From Bacteroides sp. (GTDB lineage Bacteria; Bacteroidota; Bacteroidia; Bacteroidales; Bacteroidaceae), in the NCBI GenBank assembly GCA_030151635.1, contig JASLDF010000153.1, forward strand, positions 1-22,312: a stretch of 22,312 nt of DNA, read 5' to 3'. Below are positions 15,250 through 22,312 of this stretch, piece after piece. Both the position numbers and the translations under genes were made by a program. Under the pieces are notes generated by a model. That model searched no databases. It was not told the DNA's origin and saw only the letters and a list, made by a program, of their open reading frames with translations. Numbering within the stretch: the first letter of the stretch is position 1; the number at the start of each line of letters is the position of its first letter.

Positions 15250-15257
15250 CAAATATA
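15250..15257 (-). promoter_or_regulatory. Candidate -7 element (TATATTTG) for the AhcY-like/YfhO operon
   Basis: An exact TATATTTG on the minus strand, 24 nt before ATG 15225, predicts a start site near 15243 and an 18-nt leader. Its TTG is the false start codon of the longest reading frame. No clear -33 is seen. Confidence 0.5.
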
Positions 15258-15350
15258 TGTAAATAATCTCTTTGGCTAGCTTCTAAGGGTTTAGTTTGTC
15301 TATTATGACGCTATTTTAGAGGTGTCTGCCTTTTTTTCGTTATTTATATT

Positions 15351-15358
15351 TAAGTTTG
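15351..15358 (+). promoter_or_regulatory. Candidate -7 element (TAAGTTTG) for pdxB
   Basis: An exact TAnnTTTG match 21 nt before ATG 15380 predicts a leader of about 15 nt. The TTG at 15356-15358 is in frame with pdxB but belongs to the promoter. No TTG is seen at the ideal -33 spacing. It is divergent from the AhcY-like promoter about 100 nt away. Confidence 0.5.
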
Positions 15359-15379
15359 TGTCTATTAAATATTGATGAT

Positions 15380-16435
15380 ATGAAAATCATTGTAGAGGAT
15401 AAAATTCCTTATATTCATGAGGCTATAAAAGCTATTTCTTCTGATGTTGTGTATCTTCCAGCATCGGATTTTACCAATGAAAGTATTCGACATGCGGATG
15501 TTTTAATTGTAAGAACTCGTGTAAAATGTGATAAAGCTTTATTAGAAGGTACGCGCGTGAAATTCATTGCGACTGCTACAATTGGTTACGATCACATTGA
15601 CACCTCTTATTGTGAACGCATGGGTATTACTTGGGCTAATGCTCCTGGTTGTAATTCAGGTTCTGTTTGTCAATATTTACATTCTGCTCTAGTATTACTG
15701 AAACTTCATTATAAATTTTCTTACTCTAATTTAACTCTGGGAATTATTGGTGTAGGTCATGTGGGGAGTAAAATTGAAGCTTTAGCTCAGAAATTGAATA
15801 TGCAGATTTTATTGAATGACCCTATTCGTAGAGATGAGTCCATCGATTTTAAACATACTGATTTGGATATTATTTGCCAAGAAGCTGATATTATAACTTT
15901 TCATGTTCCTTTAACCCATGGTGGAAAATATCCGACTTATCACTTAGTGGATTCAACTTTTTTCGAGTTGTTAAATAAAAAGATTCCTATATTAATAAAT
16001 ACTTCTCGCGGTGAGGTTATTGATACTCTTAGCATAAAAGAAGCTCTTAGGGAGGGGAAAATAGAGACAGCTGTTTTGGATGTGTGGGAGAATGAACCAT
16101 CTATAGATACTGAATTATTGGCTGATGTATTTTTAGGTACTCCCCATATTGCAGGATATTCCGCGGATGGTAAGTCTTTGGCTTCTCAAATGGCATTACA
16201 ATCTATTGTAGATTTCTATGGTTTACCTTTAGAAATAAGAATTGAAGCACCTTTACCTGCTGATAATAATGAATTGTTTATAACAGCTTCATCTTTTGAT
16301 GAAGCTGTTATAATGGCATATGATCCGCATATAGATTCGGAATCACTGAAAAACAATGTTTCTAAATTTGAATATTTAAGAAGTCACTATGGCATTCGCC
16401 GTGAATTATCAGCCTATCGAGTTTTGATCAAGTAA
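15380..16435 (+). CDS. pdxB: 4-phosphoerythronate dehydrogenase
   Basis: This 351-residue cytoplasmic NAD-dependent enzyme oxidises 4-phosphoerythronate in the DXP-independent arm of pyridoxal phosphate synthesis. The D-isomer-specific 2-hydroxyacid dehydrogenase fold is complete: TATIGYDHIDTSYCERMGI and NAPGCNSGSVCQYL (87-100) are PdxB-specific, the NAD loop GVGHVGS is at 124-130, and the catalytic triad is Arg210 (NTSRGE), Glu239 (WENEP) and His256 (PHIAGYS), two residues off the E. coli numbering. The C-terminal segment after about 285 corresponds to the PdxB dimerisation domain. The start is ATG 15380 (MKIIVEDKIP), because the longer TTG reading begins inside the promoter. Its last 27 nt overlap the end of purN on the other strand. 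Confidence 0.95.
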   Translation: MKIIVEDKIPYIHEAIKAISSDVVYLPASDFTNESIRHADVLIVRTRVKCDKALLEGTRVKFIATATIGYDHIDTSYCERMGITWANAPGCNSGSVCQYLHSALVLLKLHYKFSYSNLTLGIIGVGHVGSKIEALAQKLNMQILLNDPIRRDESIDFKHTDLDIICQEADIITFHVPLTHGGKYPTYHLVDSTFFELLNKKIPILINTSRGEVIDTLSIKEALREGKIETAVLDVWENEPSIDTELLADVFLGTPHIAGYSADGKSLASQMALQSIVDFYGLPLEIRIEAPLPADNNELFITASSFDEAVIMAYDPHIDSESLKNNVSKFEYLRSHYGIRRELSAYRVLIK

Positions 16436-16993
16436 GACTTTTTCTATGACTTCAGGGAAGTGTTTATATTCCAATGCATGAATCCTAGTTGCTAAAGATT
16501 CGTCGGTGTCACTTGATAATACAGGGCAACTGGCTTGGAAAATAATATCACCTTCATCATAATTTTCATTGCAAAAATGAATAGTAATACCACTTGTATC
16601 TTCTTTAGCCAAAATGACAGCTTTATGCACGTTACTTCCATACATTCCTTTTCCTCCGTACTTTGGAAGTAGAGCAGGGTGTATATTAATAACCTTGTAT
16701 GCATAATTATTAATTATAGCTTGGGGGATCCGTAATAAAAATCCAGCTAATATAATGTAGTCAATTTCATACTCTCTTAACAGATTTAAGATGAGGTTTG
16801 AATCCTTCCATTTGCTATTTTCTATAACTACACAAGGTATGTTTAATAGCTTTGAGCGCTGAATAACAAATGCATTAGCATTGTTAGTAATGATTAGTTT
16901 TACTCTAGCAAGGTCCTTATTTTGAAAATATTGGGTAATATTCTCTGCATTTGTACCTGATCCAGATGCTAAAATTGCCAAATTTAATCCCAT
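16409..16993 (-). CDS. purN: Phosphoribosylglycinamide formyltransferase
   Basis: This 194-residue cytoplasmic enzyme transfers a formyl group from 10-formyl-THF to GAR in purine synthesis. The phosphate-binding loop GSGTN is at 11-15, and the catalytic residues Asn103 and His105 (INIHPALLPKYGGKGMYG) and Asp146 (DEGDII) are all present. ITIHF at 136-140 is the usual strand before the folate site. Length is normal for PurN (about 190-210). The ATG at 16993 gives MGLNLAILASGSG, the standard start. It is divergent from acpP-fabF-rnc, an arrangement I know from other Bacteroidota, and its C-terminal coding end overlaps pdxB in the opposite direction. No terminator separates the two converging genes. 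Confidence 0.95.
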   Translation of the reverse strand: MGLNLAILASGSGTNAENITQYFQNKDLARVKLIITNNANAFVIQRSKLLNIPCVVIENSKWKDSNLILNLLREYEIDYIILAGFLLRIPQAIINNYAYKVINIHPALLPKYGGKGMYGSNVHKAVILAKEDTSGITIHFCNENYDEGDIIFQASCPVLSSDTDESLATRIHALEYKHFPEVIEKVLLDQNSIG

Positions 16994-17008
16994 AATCTCT
17001 GTTTTATA

Positions 17009-17091
17009 TGCACAATTAGTTTAAATTTGTGCAATAAATAGTATTTATTGCTTTAAATGTTTGTTTAGAACAATAAATATTTATTCCTTTG
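17009..17091 (+). promoter_or_regulatory. purN/acpP control region: acpP promoter with stacked palindromes
   Basis: The acpP promoter reads TTTG (17060-17063), 20 nt, then TTCCTTTG (17084-17091), one base off the -7 consensus; the leader would be about 45 nt. Three palindromes surround it. TGCACAA-N11-TTGTGCA spans 17009-17033 and contains a second exact -7, TAAATTTG (17022-17029). A 21-nt perfect palindrome spans 17031-17051 (arms GCAATAAATA). AATAAATATTTATT (17072-17085) lies in the spacer between -33 and -7. The last two share the half-site AATAAATA. They look like operator sites for a regulator of fatty acid synthesis, but the regulator is not identified. Confidence 0.5.
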
Positions 17092-17142
17092 CACCGCAAA
17101 TTTAAAGAAATAAAACTAATTATTAATTTAAAACAAAAAGTT

Positions 17143-17379
17143 ATGTCTGAAATTGCATCAAGAGTAAAAGCGATAATCGTAGATAAATTAGGTGTTCAAG
17201 AATCAGAAGTTACACTAGAAGCTAGCTTTGCTGGTGATTTAGGTGCTGACTCACTTGATACTGTAGAACTTATCATGGAATTTGAGAAAGAATTCGAAAT
17301 TTCTATTCCAGACGATGCAGCTGCTAACATTGCTACTGTAGGTAACGCTGTAGATTACATCGAAGAACACGCTAACTAA
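17143..17379 (+). CDS. acpP: Acyl carrier protein
   Basis: This 78-residue acidic protein carries growing acyl chains on a 4'-phosphopantetheine arm. The attachment serine is Ser37 in the motif GADSLDTVEL, followed by the recognition helix ELIMEFEKEF. The ending AVDYIEEHAN is typical of type II ACPs. The ATG at 17143 (MSEIASRVKA) gives the usual N-terminus; an in-frame TTG at 17089 is part of the -7 element and is rejected. fabF follows after 23 nt, so the two form one transcript with rnc. Confidence 0.97.
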   Translation: MSEIASRVKAIIVDKLGVQESEVTLEASFAGDLGADSLDTVELIMEFEKEFEISIPDDAAANIATVGNAVDYIEEHAN

Positions 17380-17402
17380 GCTGTTTAAGCGTTTCATACA
17401 CT

Positions 17403-18665
17403 ATGGAATTAAAAAGAGTTGTAGTAACAGGTCTTGGTGCCATTACCCCTATTGGCAACAGTCTTTCCGAATTTTGGGAAAATGCTGTTAATGGGGTTAG
17501 TGGGGCTGGGCCTATTACTCATTTCGATGCGTCTTTGTTTAAGACACAATTTGCATGTGAGGTTAAAGACTTCGATGCAACCAAATATATTGACAGAAAA
17601 GATGCTAGACGTATGGATTTATACTGTCAGTATGGTGTTTCTGTTGCCAAACAAGCTGTAGAAGATGCTGGCTTCGATTTAGAATCATTAGATAAAAATC
17701 GTGTTGGTGTTGTCTTTGGTGCTGGAATTGGTGGAATTAGAACTTTTGAAGAAGAGGTTGGTTATTATTACCAAAATCAAGATAAAGGTCCTAAATTCAA
17801 TCCTTTCTTTATTCCTAAAATGATTGCTGATATTGCTTCAGGGCAAATTTCAATCATGTACGGATTCCATGGACCTAATTATGCTACATGTTCTGCTTGT
17901 GCTACTTCAACCAATGCTATTGCTGATGGTTTTGATTTGATTCGTTTAGGGAAAGCTAACGTTATTGTTACTGGTGGTGCCGAAGCTGCAATTAGTGCAG
18001 GTGGTGTTGGTGGTTTCAATGCAATGAATGCTTTATCTACTCGTAATGAAGATTGTAAATCTGCTTCTAGACCATTTAGTGCTAGTCGTGACGGTTTTGT
18101 AATGGGTGAAGGCGGTGGATGCCTTATCCTTGAAGAACTTGAACATGCTAAAGCTCGTGGTGCTAAGATTTACGCTGAAGTTGCTGGCTCGGGTTTATCG
18201 GGTGATGCTTATCACTTGACTGCTTCTCATCCTGACGGATTAGGTGCTAAACTTGTAATGAGAAATGCTTTAGAGGATGCTAACATGGCTCCTGAAGAAA
18301 TTGACTACATCAACGTACATGGTACGTCGACTCCAGTAGGTGATATTTCTGAAGTTAAAGCAATTCAAGATGTATTTGGAGATCATGCGTATAAGTTGAA
18401 CATTAGCTCTACTAAGTCAATGACTGGTCACCTTTTAGGTGCTGCTGGAGCTATTGAATCTATAGCGGGTATTATGGCTATCCAAGATGGTATTATTCCT
18501 CCAACCATTAACTTTACTGAAGGTGATGAGGATGCTGAAATTGATTACAAACTTAATTTCACATTTAACAAAGCTCAAAAACGTACAGTTAATGCTGTGT
18601 TGTCTAATACATTTGGTTTTGGTGGACACAATGCTTGTGTTATTTTTAAGAAATACATAGACTAA
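17403..18665 (+). CDS. fabF: 3-oxoacyl-[acyl-carrier-protein] synthase II
   Basis: This 420-residue cytoplasmic condensing enzyme joins malonyl-ACP to acyl-ACP during chain elongation. The catalytic set is complete: Cys166 in CSACATSTNAI, His306 in NVHGTSTPVGD, Lys338 and His343 in STKSMTGHLLGAAGA. The N-terminal VVVTGLGAITPIGNS and the C-terminal NTFGFGGHNAC are hallmarks of KAS II. Length matches FabF (about 415-420). It lies between acpP (23 nt) and rnc (4 nt) and is part of one operon. Confidence 0.97.
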   Translation: MELKRVVVTGLGAITPIGNSLSEFWENAVNGVSGAGPITHFDASLFKTQFACEVKDFDATKYIDRKDARRMDLYCQYGVSVAKQAVEDAGFDLESLDKNRVGVVFGAGIGGIRTFEEEVGYYYQNQDKGPKFNPFFIPKMIADIASGQISIMYGFHGPNYATCSACATSTNAIADGFDLIRLGKANVIVTGGAEAAISAGGVGGFNAMNALSTRNEDCKSASRPFSASRDGFVMGEGGGCLILEELEHAKARGAKIYAEVAGSGLSGDAYHLTASHPDGLGAKLVMRNALEDANMAPEEIDYINVHGTSTPVGDISEVKAIQDVFGDHAYKLNISSTKSMTGHLLGAAGAIESIAGIMAIQDGIIPPTINFTEGDEDAEIDYKLNFTFNKAQKRTVNAVLSNTFGFGGHNACVIFKKYID

Positions 18666-18669
18666 AGTC

Positions 18670-19521
18670 GTGTTTAAAGATATTGTAATTAATAAGATAA
18701 GGCTTTTTTTTGTTAAAGATAAAGAGTCTTATCTTTGTTTTTATAAGATGCTTGGATTTCTTCCTAATCGTTTAGAATACTATAAACAAGCTCTTATTCA
18801 TAAGTCGTCTACTGTTATTGATGATAATGGTTTGGCTTACAACAATGAACGTCTAGAATTTTTAGGTGATGCCATTCTGGATTCGGTCATTGCCGATTTA
18901 TTATTTCATTATTTTAATGCTAAAAAGGAGGGGTTTTTAACGAATACTCGCTCTAAAATAGTTCAACGCGAAACGTTGAATAAGTTAGCTATTGAAATAG
19001 GTTTAGATAAGTTGGTTGTTTTCTCTACAAAATCTAGTTCCCACAATAATTACATGTATGGTAATGCTTTCGAGGCATTAATTGGTGCTATTTATTTAGA
19101 CCAAGGTTACGACAAGTGTAAACGATTCATTGAAGAGCGAATTGTTAGCCCTTATATAGATTTGGATAAATTGGCACAAGTTGACCAGAACTACAAGTCT
19201 AAATTAATAGAGTGGGGACAAAAAAATAAATATTCAATTTCATTCGAGTTGATTGAAGAGTGTCAAGATGAACAATGTAATCCAATTTTCCAAACAGAAG
19301 TGTTAGTTGAAGGAATTTGTGGAGGAACAGGTACTGGATATTCTAAAAAAGAATCTCAACAAAATGCTTCTGAGGTGACACTTAAAAAAATTAAGTCATC
19401 AAAAGAGTTTCGTCATCAAATTGTAATAAATAAAGAGTTACATGATGCTGAAGTTTTAGAAAATAAAGAAGCTGAAACTCCCGAATTGGTTATCGATAAC
19501 TCGGAAACTCCAGCTTCATAA
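18670..19521 (+). CDS. rnc: Ribonuclease III
   Basis: This 283-residue enzyme cleaves double-stranded RNA and matures rRNA. The catalytic signature NERLEFLGDAILD is at 59-71 (Glu60, Glu63, Asp67), and the second acidic cluster is NAFEALIGAIYLD at 132-144 with Glu135. A position that is Asp in E. coli (Asp114) is Asn132 here. The dsRNA-binding domain covers about 173-241 (KSKLIEWGQKNKYSISFELI through SKKESQQNASEVTLKKI). An acidic tail of about 35 residues follows (ELHDAEVLENKEAETPE). The start is GTG 18670, 4 nt after the fabF stop, because the next ATG (residue 27) would remove the conserved N-terminal helix. The gene ends only 6 nt from the end of the converging phosphofructokinase gene, with no hairpin between. 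Confidence 0.94.
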   Translation: MFKDIVINKIRLFFVKDKESYLCFYKMLGFLPNRLEYYKQALIHKSSTVIDDNGLAYNNERLEFLGDAILDSVIADLLFHYFNAKKEGFLTNTRSKIVQRETLNKLAIEIGLDKLVVFSTKSSSHNNYMYGNAFEALIGAIYLDQGYDKCKRFIEERIVSPYIDLDKLAQVDQNYKSKLIEWGQKNKYSISFELIEECQDEQCNPIFQTEVLVEGICGGTGTGYSKKESQQNASEVTLKKIKSSKEFRHQIVINKELHDAEVLENKEAETPELVIDNSETPAS

Positions 19522-19527
19522 TTTTAT

Positions 19528-20541
19528 TTATTTTCCAAAGCAAACACCCATTTGTTCACCTCTTCGTATTAATTCATGATCAATTGGTACTAGGCGTGTC
19601 TTTTCTGCAACATCTTCTAGTGGTACTCCGATTATTTCATCACCTTTTAAGGCTACCATTTTACCAAAGTCACCTTGTTCAATCATACTAATCGCATAAC
19701 CTCCCATTCTTGTTGCTAAGTTTCTATCAAATGGCGTAGGGTATCCTCCTCTTTGAATATAACCCAGAACCGTTTCTCTTGTTTCAAATCCAGTTTCATA
19801 TTCTATCTCTTCGGCAATAAAGCTAGCTGCTTTCTTGCGTCCACGAGTTTCTATGCCTTCTGCAACGACGATTATCGAATAAGGTTTACCTTTTTTTAAA
19901 CGTTCGATAATTGTGTTTCCTATTGCTTTGATATCATACTCAATTTCAGGGATTAAAATAATATCTCCACCACTGGCCATACCTGCATATAGTGCAATCC
20001 ATCCAGCTTTGTCTCCCATTACTTCAATTACCATGACTCTTTTGTGCGAACTAGCTGTTGAATGTAGTCTATCAATAGCCTCTGTAGCAATGGTAACGGC
20101 AGAGTCAAAACCAAATGATATATCAGTCCCCATAATGTCATTATCAATTGTTTTAGGGATTGTAATGACATTTACACCTAGTTGTTTAAGTTTGACAGCA
20201 ATCGCTAATGTTCCATTTCCACCTATGCAAACTAAACAATCTAGTCCTAGTTCTTCAATATTTTTCTTCAATATTTTAGGATCATGTTGAAGCACGTCTT
20301 GTCCTTTCTTACGAATTCTATTTTCTCTAGATGTTCCTAAGATAGTACCTTCAGAAAACATAAGTCCAGACATTGTCTTCTCTTTGAGTATTTGAACATC
20401 TTTATTCATTAATCCTTGGAATCCATTATATATTCCAAGTACTTCCATGCCATAGTGATTCATCGCAGGTTTACATACTCCTCTAATGGTAGCATTGATT
20501 CCTGGACAATCTTCTCCTGATGTTAAAATACCTATTTTCAT
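19528..20541 (-). CDS. 6-phosphofructokinase, mixed-substrate-type (phosphoryl donor uncertain)
   Basis: This 337-residue cytoplasmic enzyme phosphorylates fructose 6-phosphate in glycolysis. The fold and the sugar site are intact: TIDND (131-135, catalytic Asp133), EVMG (173-176), IPEIE (198-202) and YIQRGGYPTPFDR near the C-terminus. The donor site is unusual. GGDGS of the ATP enzymes is GGNGT (107-111), so Asp103 of E. coli is Asn109 while Gly104 stays Gly110. Gly124 is Lys130 (PKTIDND), as in PPi-dependent and mixed-type enzymes. The first loop reads TSGEDCPG, with Glu10 in place of Gly11, and Arg171 is Asp177. The combination Gly104/Lys124 points to the mixed-substrate group, usually ATP-using, but the donor cannot be settled. 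It is divergent from the GH3 gene across 125 nt. Confidence 0.9.
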   Translation of the reverse strand: MKIGILTSGEDCPGINATIRGVCKPAMNHYGMEVLGIYNGFQGLMNKDVQILKEKTMSGLMFSEGTILGTSRENRIRKKGQDVLQHDPKILKKNIEELGLDCLVCIGGNGTLAIAVKLKQLGVNVITIPKTIDNDIMGTDISFGFDSAVTIATEAIDRLHSTASSHKRVMVIEVMGDKAGWIALYAGMASGGDIILIPEIEYDIKAIGNTIIERLKKGKPYSIIVVAEGIETRGRKKAASFIAEEIEYETGFETRETVLGYIQRGGYPTPFDRNLATRMGGYAISMIEQGDFGKMVALKGDEIIGVPLEDVAEKTRLVPIDHELIRRGEQMGVCFGK

Positions 20542-20666
20542 GTTCTTATCTTTTTTATGTTATAATATACTAAACCATTCGATGTAAAGATAGAAAAAAG
20601 ATGAAAATGCTAGAAAAGAATGATAATTAAGATTATTTTTGTTTTTCATTCTTTGCAGATATTATA

Positions 20667-22175
20667 ATGAATATTACCAGACTAATTAGTAGAGCCTTTA
20701 ATTCAAGACTAAAGGAATTAGAACTTTATACGACTAGACCTGACGAACTTCAAGCCAGCGCCTTTAAATATTTAGTTGATAAAGCTAAAAATACAGAATG
20801 GGGCATTAAATACGATTACAAATCTATTAAAACATATGCTGATTTTAAATCTAGAGTACCCATTCAGACTTATGATGAAATCAAACCTTATGTTGAGCGA
20901 TTATTGGCCGGTGAGCAGAATTTAATTTGGCCATCGACCATTAAGTGGTTCGCTAAATCTTCGGGCACTACGAATGATAAAAGTAAATTCTTACCTGTTA
21001 GTAAAGAATCATTGAAAGATATTCATTACAAAGGTGGTCAAGACGTAGTAACCATGTATTTACAAAACAATCCGAGCAGTAAATTCTTTTCTGGTAAAGG
21101 TTTGATTTTGGGTGGTAGCCATCGTCCAAATTTGAATACTAAGAATGGTCTTGTAGGTGACTTATCTGCAATCTTGATTGAAAACATTAATCCTCTAGTC
21201 AACTTTATTCGTGTTCCTAGTAAGCAAACAGCACTTATGGACGAATGGGAGTCTAAACTAGAAACAATAGCTAATGAAACTATTCATAAGAATGTAACCA
21301 ATTTATCTGGTGTCCCTTCTTGGTTTTTAGTCCTTATAAAGCATATCTTAAATAAAACTCAAAAGACTACGATTGAGGAAGTTTGGCCTAATCTTGAAGT
21401 CTTTTTCCATGGTGGGGTTGCTTTTACCCCATATCGCGAACAATATAATCAAGTTATTAAGTCGGATAAAATGCACTATATGGAAACATATAATGCCTCT
21501 GAAGGTTACTTTGGTACTCAGAGTGACTTACTTGACCCTTCTATGTTGTTGATGATTGATTATGGAATTTTCTATGAATTTATGCCATTAGAGGATCTTG
21601 AATTAGAAAATCCTCGAGTTATTACCCTAGAAGATGTTGAGTTAAATAAAAATTACGCCTTAATTATTTCTACTTCGTCTGGATTGTGGCGATATATGAT
21701 TGGTGATACAATTAAGTTCACAAACAATAGACCTTTTAAATTTGTAATTACGGGTAGAACTAAGCATTTTATCAATGCTTTTGGTGAAGAACTTATTGTT
21801 GACAATGCCGAGAAAGGACTAGCATTAGCATGTAAAGAAACGGGTGCACAAATATTAGAATATACAGCAGCTCCTGTTTTTATGGATAACAATGCCAAGT
21901 GTAGGCACCAATGGTTAATTGAGTTTGCCAAGAAACCAGATTCCTATGAGAAGTTCGCTTCACTTTTAGATAGTTCTCTTAAAGATTTAAATTCAGACTA
22001 CGAGGCTAAGCGTTCTAAAGACATTGCTTTACAACCCCTAGAATTAATTGTAGCCCGAGAAAACCTATTTCACGATTGGCTAGCTATGAAAGGTAAACTT
22101 GGCGGACAGAATAAAGTGCCTCGTTTGAGTAATAGCCGTTCGTACATAGAAAGTATGATGGCTTTAAATAAATGA
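20667..22175 (+). CDS. GH3 family acyl-adenylate-forming protein
   Basis: This 502-residue protein belongs to the GH3 family of the ANL superfamily, first known from plant enzymes that join jasmonate or auxin to amino acids. The ATP-binding P-loop SSGTTNDKSKF is at 98-108, followed by YNASEGYFG (275-283), the ribose-binding GDT (346-348) and GRTKHFINAFGEEL (363-376), in the expected order. No signal peptide is present. Bacterial members are widespread in Bacteroidota, but their acid and amine substrates are unknown, so amide-bond formation by adenylation is inferred from the family. The ATG at 20667 gives the usual N-terminus. cysS follows after 21 nt, likely in the same transcript. Confidence 0.88.
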   Translation: MNITRLISRAFNSRLKELELYTTRPDELQASAFKYLVDKAKNTEWGIKYDYKSIKTYADFKSRVPIQTYDEIKPYVERLLAGEQNLIWPSTIKWFAKSSGTTNDKSKFLPVSKESLKDIHYKGGQDVVTMYLQNNPSSKFFSGKGLILGGSHRPNLNTKNGLVGDLSAILIENINPLVNFIRVPSKQTALMDEWESKLETIANETIHKNVTNLSGVPSWFLVLIKHILNKTQKTTIEEVWPNLEVFFHGGVAFTPYREQYNQVIKSDKMHYMETYNASEGYFGTQSDLLDPSMLLMIDYGIFYEFMPLEDLELENPRVITLEDVELNKNYALIISTSSGLWRYMIGDTIKFTNNRPFKFVITGRTKHFINAFGEELIVDNAEKGLALACKETGAQILEYTAAPVFMDNNAKCRHQWLIEFAKKPDSYEKFASLLDSSLKDLNSDYEAKRSKDIALQPLELIVARENLFHDWLAMKGKLGGQNKVPRLSNSRSYIESMMALNK

Positions 22176-22196
22176 TAAAATAAAACAATAATAAAT

Positions 22197-22312
22197 ATGG
22201 ATCCTCAACTAATTATTTATAATACATTATCTAGGAAGAAAGAATCATTTGTTCCTTTACATGCACCTCATGTTGGTTTATACGTTTGTGGTCCTACAGT
22301 GTATGGTGATGC
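22197..22312 (+). CDS. cysS: Cysteinyl-tRNA synthetase, N-terminal part
   Basis: The gene is cut by the right edge after 38 codons. The visible N-terminus reads as MDPQLIIYNTLSRKKESF, followed by YVCGPTVYGDA, the start of the class I aminoacyl-tRNA synthetase domain of CysS. The Cys of CGPTVY is the first zinc ligand, which helps recognise cysteine. ATG 22197 matches the usual Bacteroidota start. It lies 21 nt after the GH3 gene, so the two are probably co-transcribed. Confidence 0.93.
   Translation, partial: MDPQLIIYNTLSRKKESFVPLHAPHVGLYVCGPTVYGD

Noticed and set aside
14972..15262. A 96-codon plus-strand frame
   Set aside because: It is antisense to the AhcY-like gene and its promoter; no family match.
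19913..20290. A 125-codon plus-strand frame inside the phosphofructokinase gene
   Set aside because: It is antisense to a well-conserved gene and has no recognisable domain.
1..22312. Mobile elements, CRISPR arrays, toxin-antitoxin or defence genes
   Set aside because: No transposase, integrase, repeat-spacer array, or defence-related domain was found; gene content is housekeeping throughout.

Overview
The window looks like chromosomal core sequence from an AT-rich member of the Bacteroidota, most likely in or near the Bacteroidales/Marinilabiliales. The signs are a GH92 alpha-mannosidase, a near-invariant DUF2795 mini-protein, a YfhO membrane protein, PdxB of the Bacteroidota type and the purN / acpP-fabF-rnc arrangement. 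Start codons lack Shine-Dalgarno sequences, and there are repeated copies of the Bacteroidota -7 promoter element TAnnTTTG. I found no mobile element, CRISPR array, phage or defence system. One tRNA is present and both ends of the window cut a gene.

Left part (1-9.74 kb): nearly everything is on the minus strand. In the order it is transcribed (right to left) it holds a SpoU/TrmH RNA methyltransferase, a helix-hairpin-helix plus outer-membrane-barrel protein, a radical SAM enzyme, tRNA-Leu(CAA), a GH92 mannosidase, a degenerate methyltransferase-like protein, a PduO-type cobalamin adenosyltransferase, DUF2795, and the N-terminus of an outer-membrane beta-barrel protein. Only manC (GDP-mannose synthesis) is on the plus strand; it faces the radical SAM gene across a perfect 40-nt palindromic terminator.

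Middle gap (9.74-10.17 kb): 434 nt of gene-free, very AT-rich DNA between the divergent SpoU gene and nadA. Gene polarity and the G/C strand bias both appear to switch here, so I propose it as a candidate replication origin. This is inference and not proof.

Right part (10.17-22.3 kb): nadA comes first, then a short repeat and terminator region. Next is a two-gene minus-strand operon, in which an AhcY-like protein with an eroded active site overlaps a YfhO membrane protein by 8 nt. It is divergent from pdxB (vitamin B6). pdxB runs into purN tail to tail with a 27-nt overlap. purN is divergent from the acpP-fabF-rnc operon (fatty acid synthesis and RNA processing) across a palindrome-rich control region. 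After that come a phosphofructokinase with unusual nucleotide-site residues, and a GH3-family adenylating protein followed closely by cysS (cut by the window end).

Most genes are ordinary housekeeping. The items most worth a second look are the AhcY-like protein and its coupling to YfhO, the candidate origin, and the layered palindromes in the purN/acpP control region.
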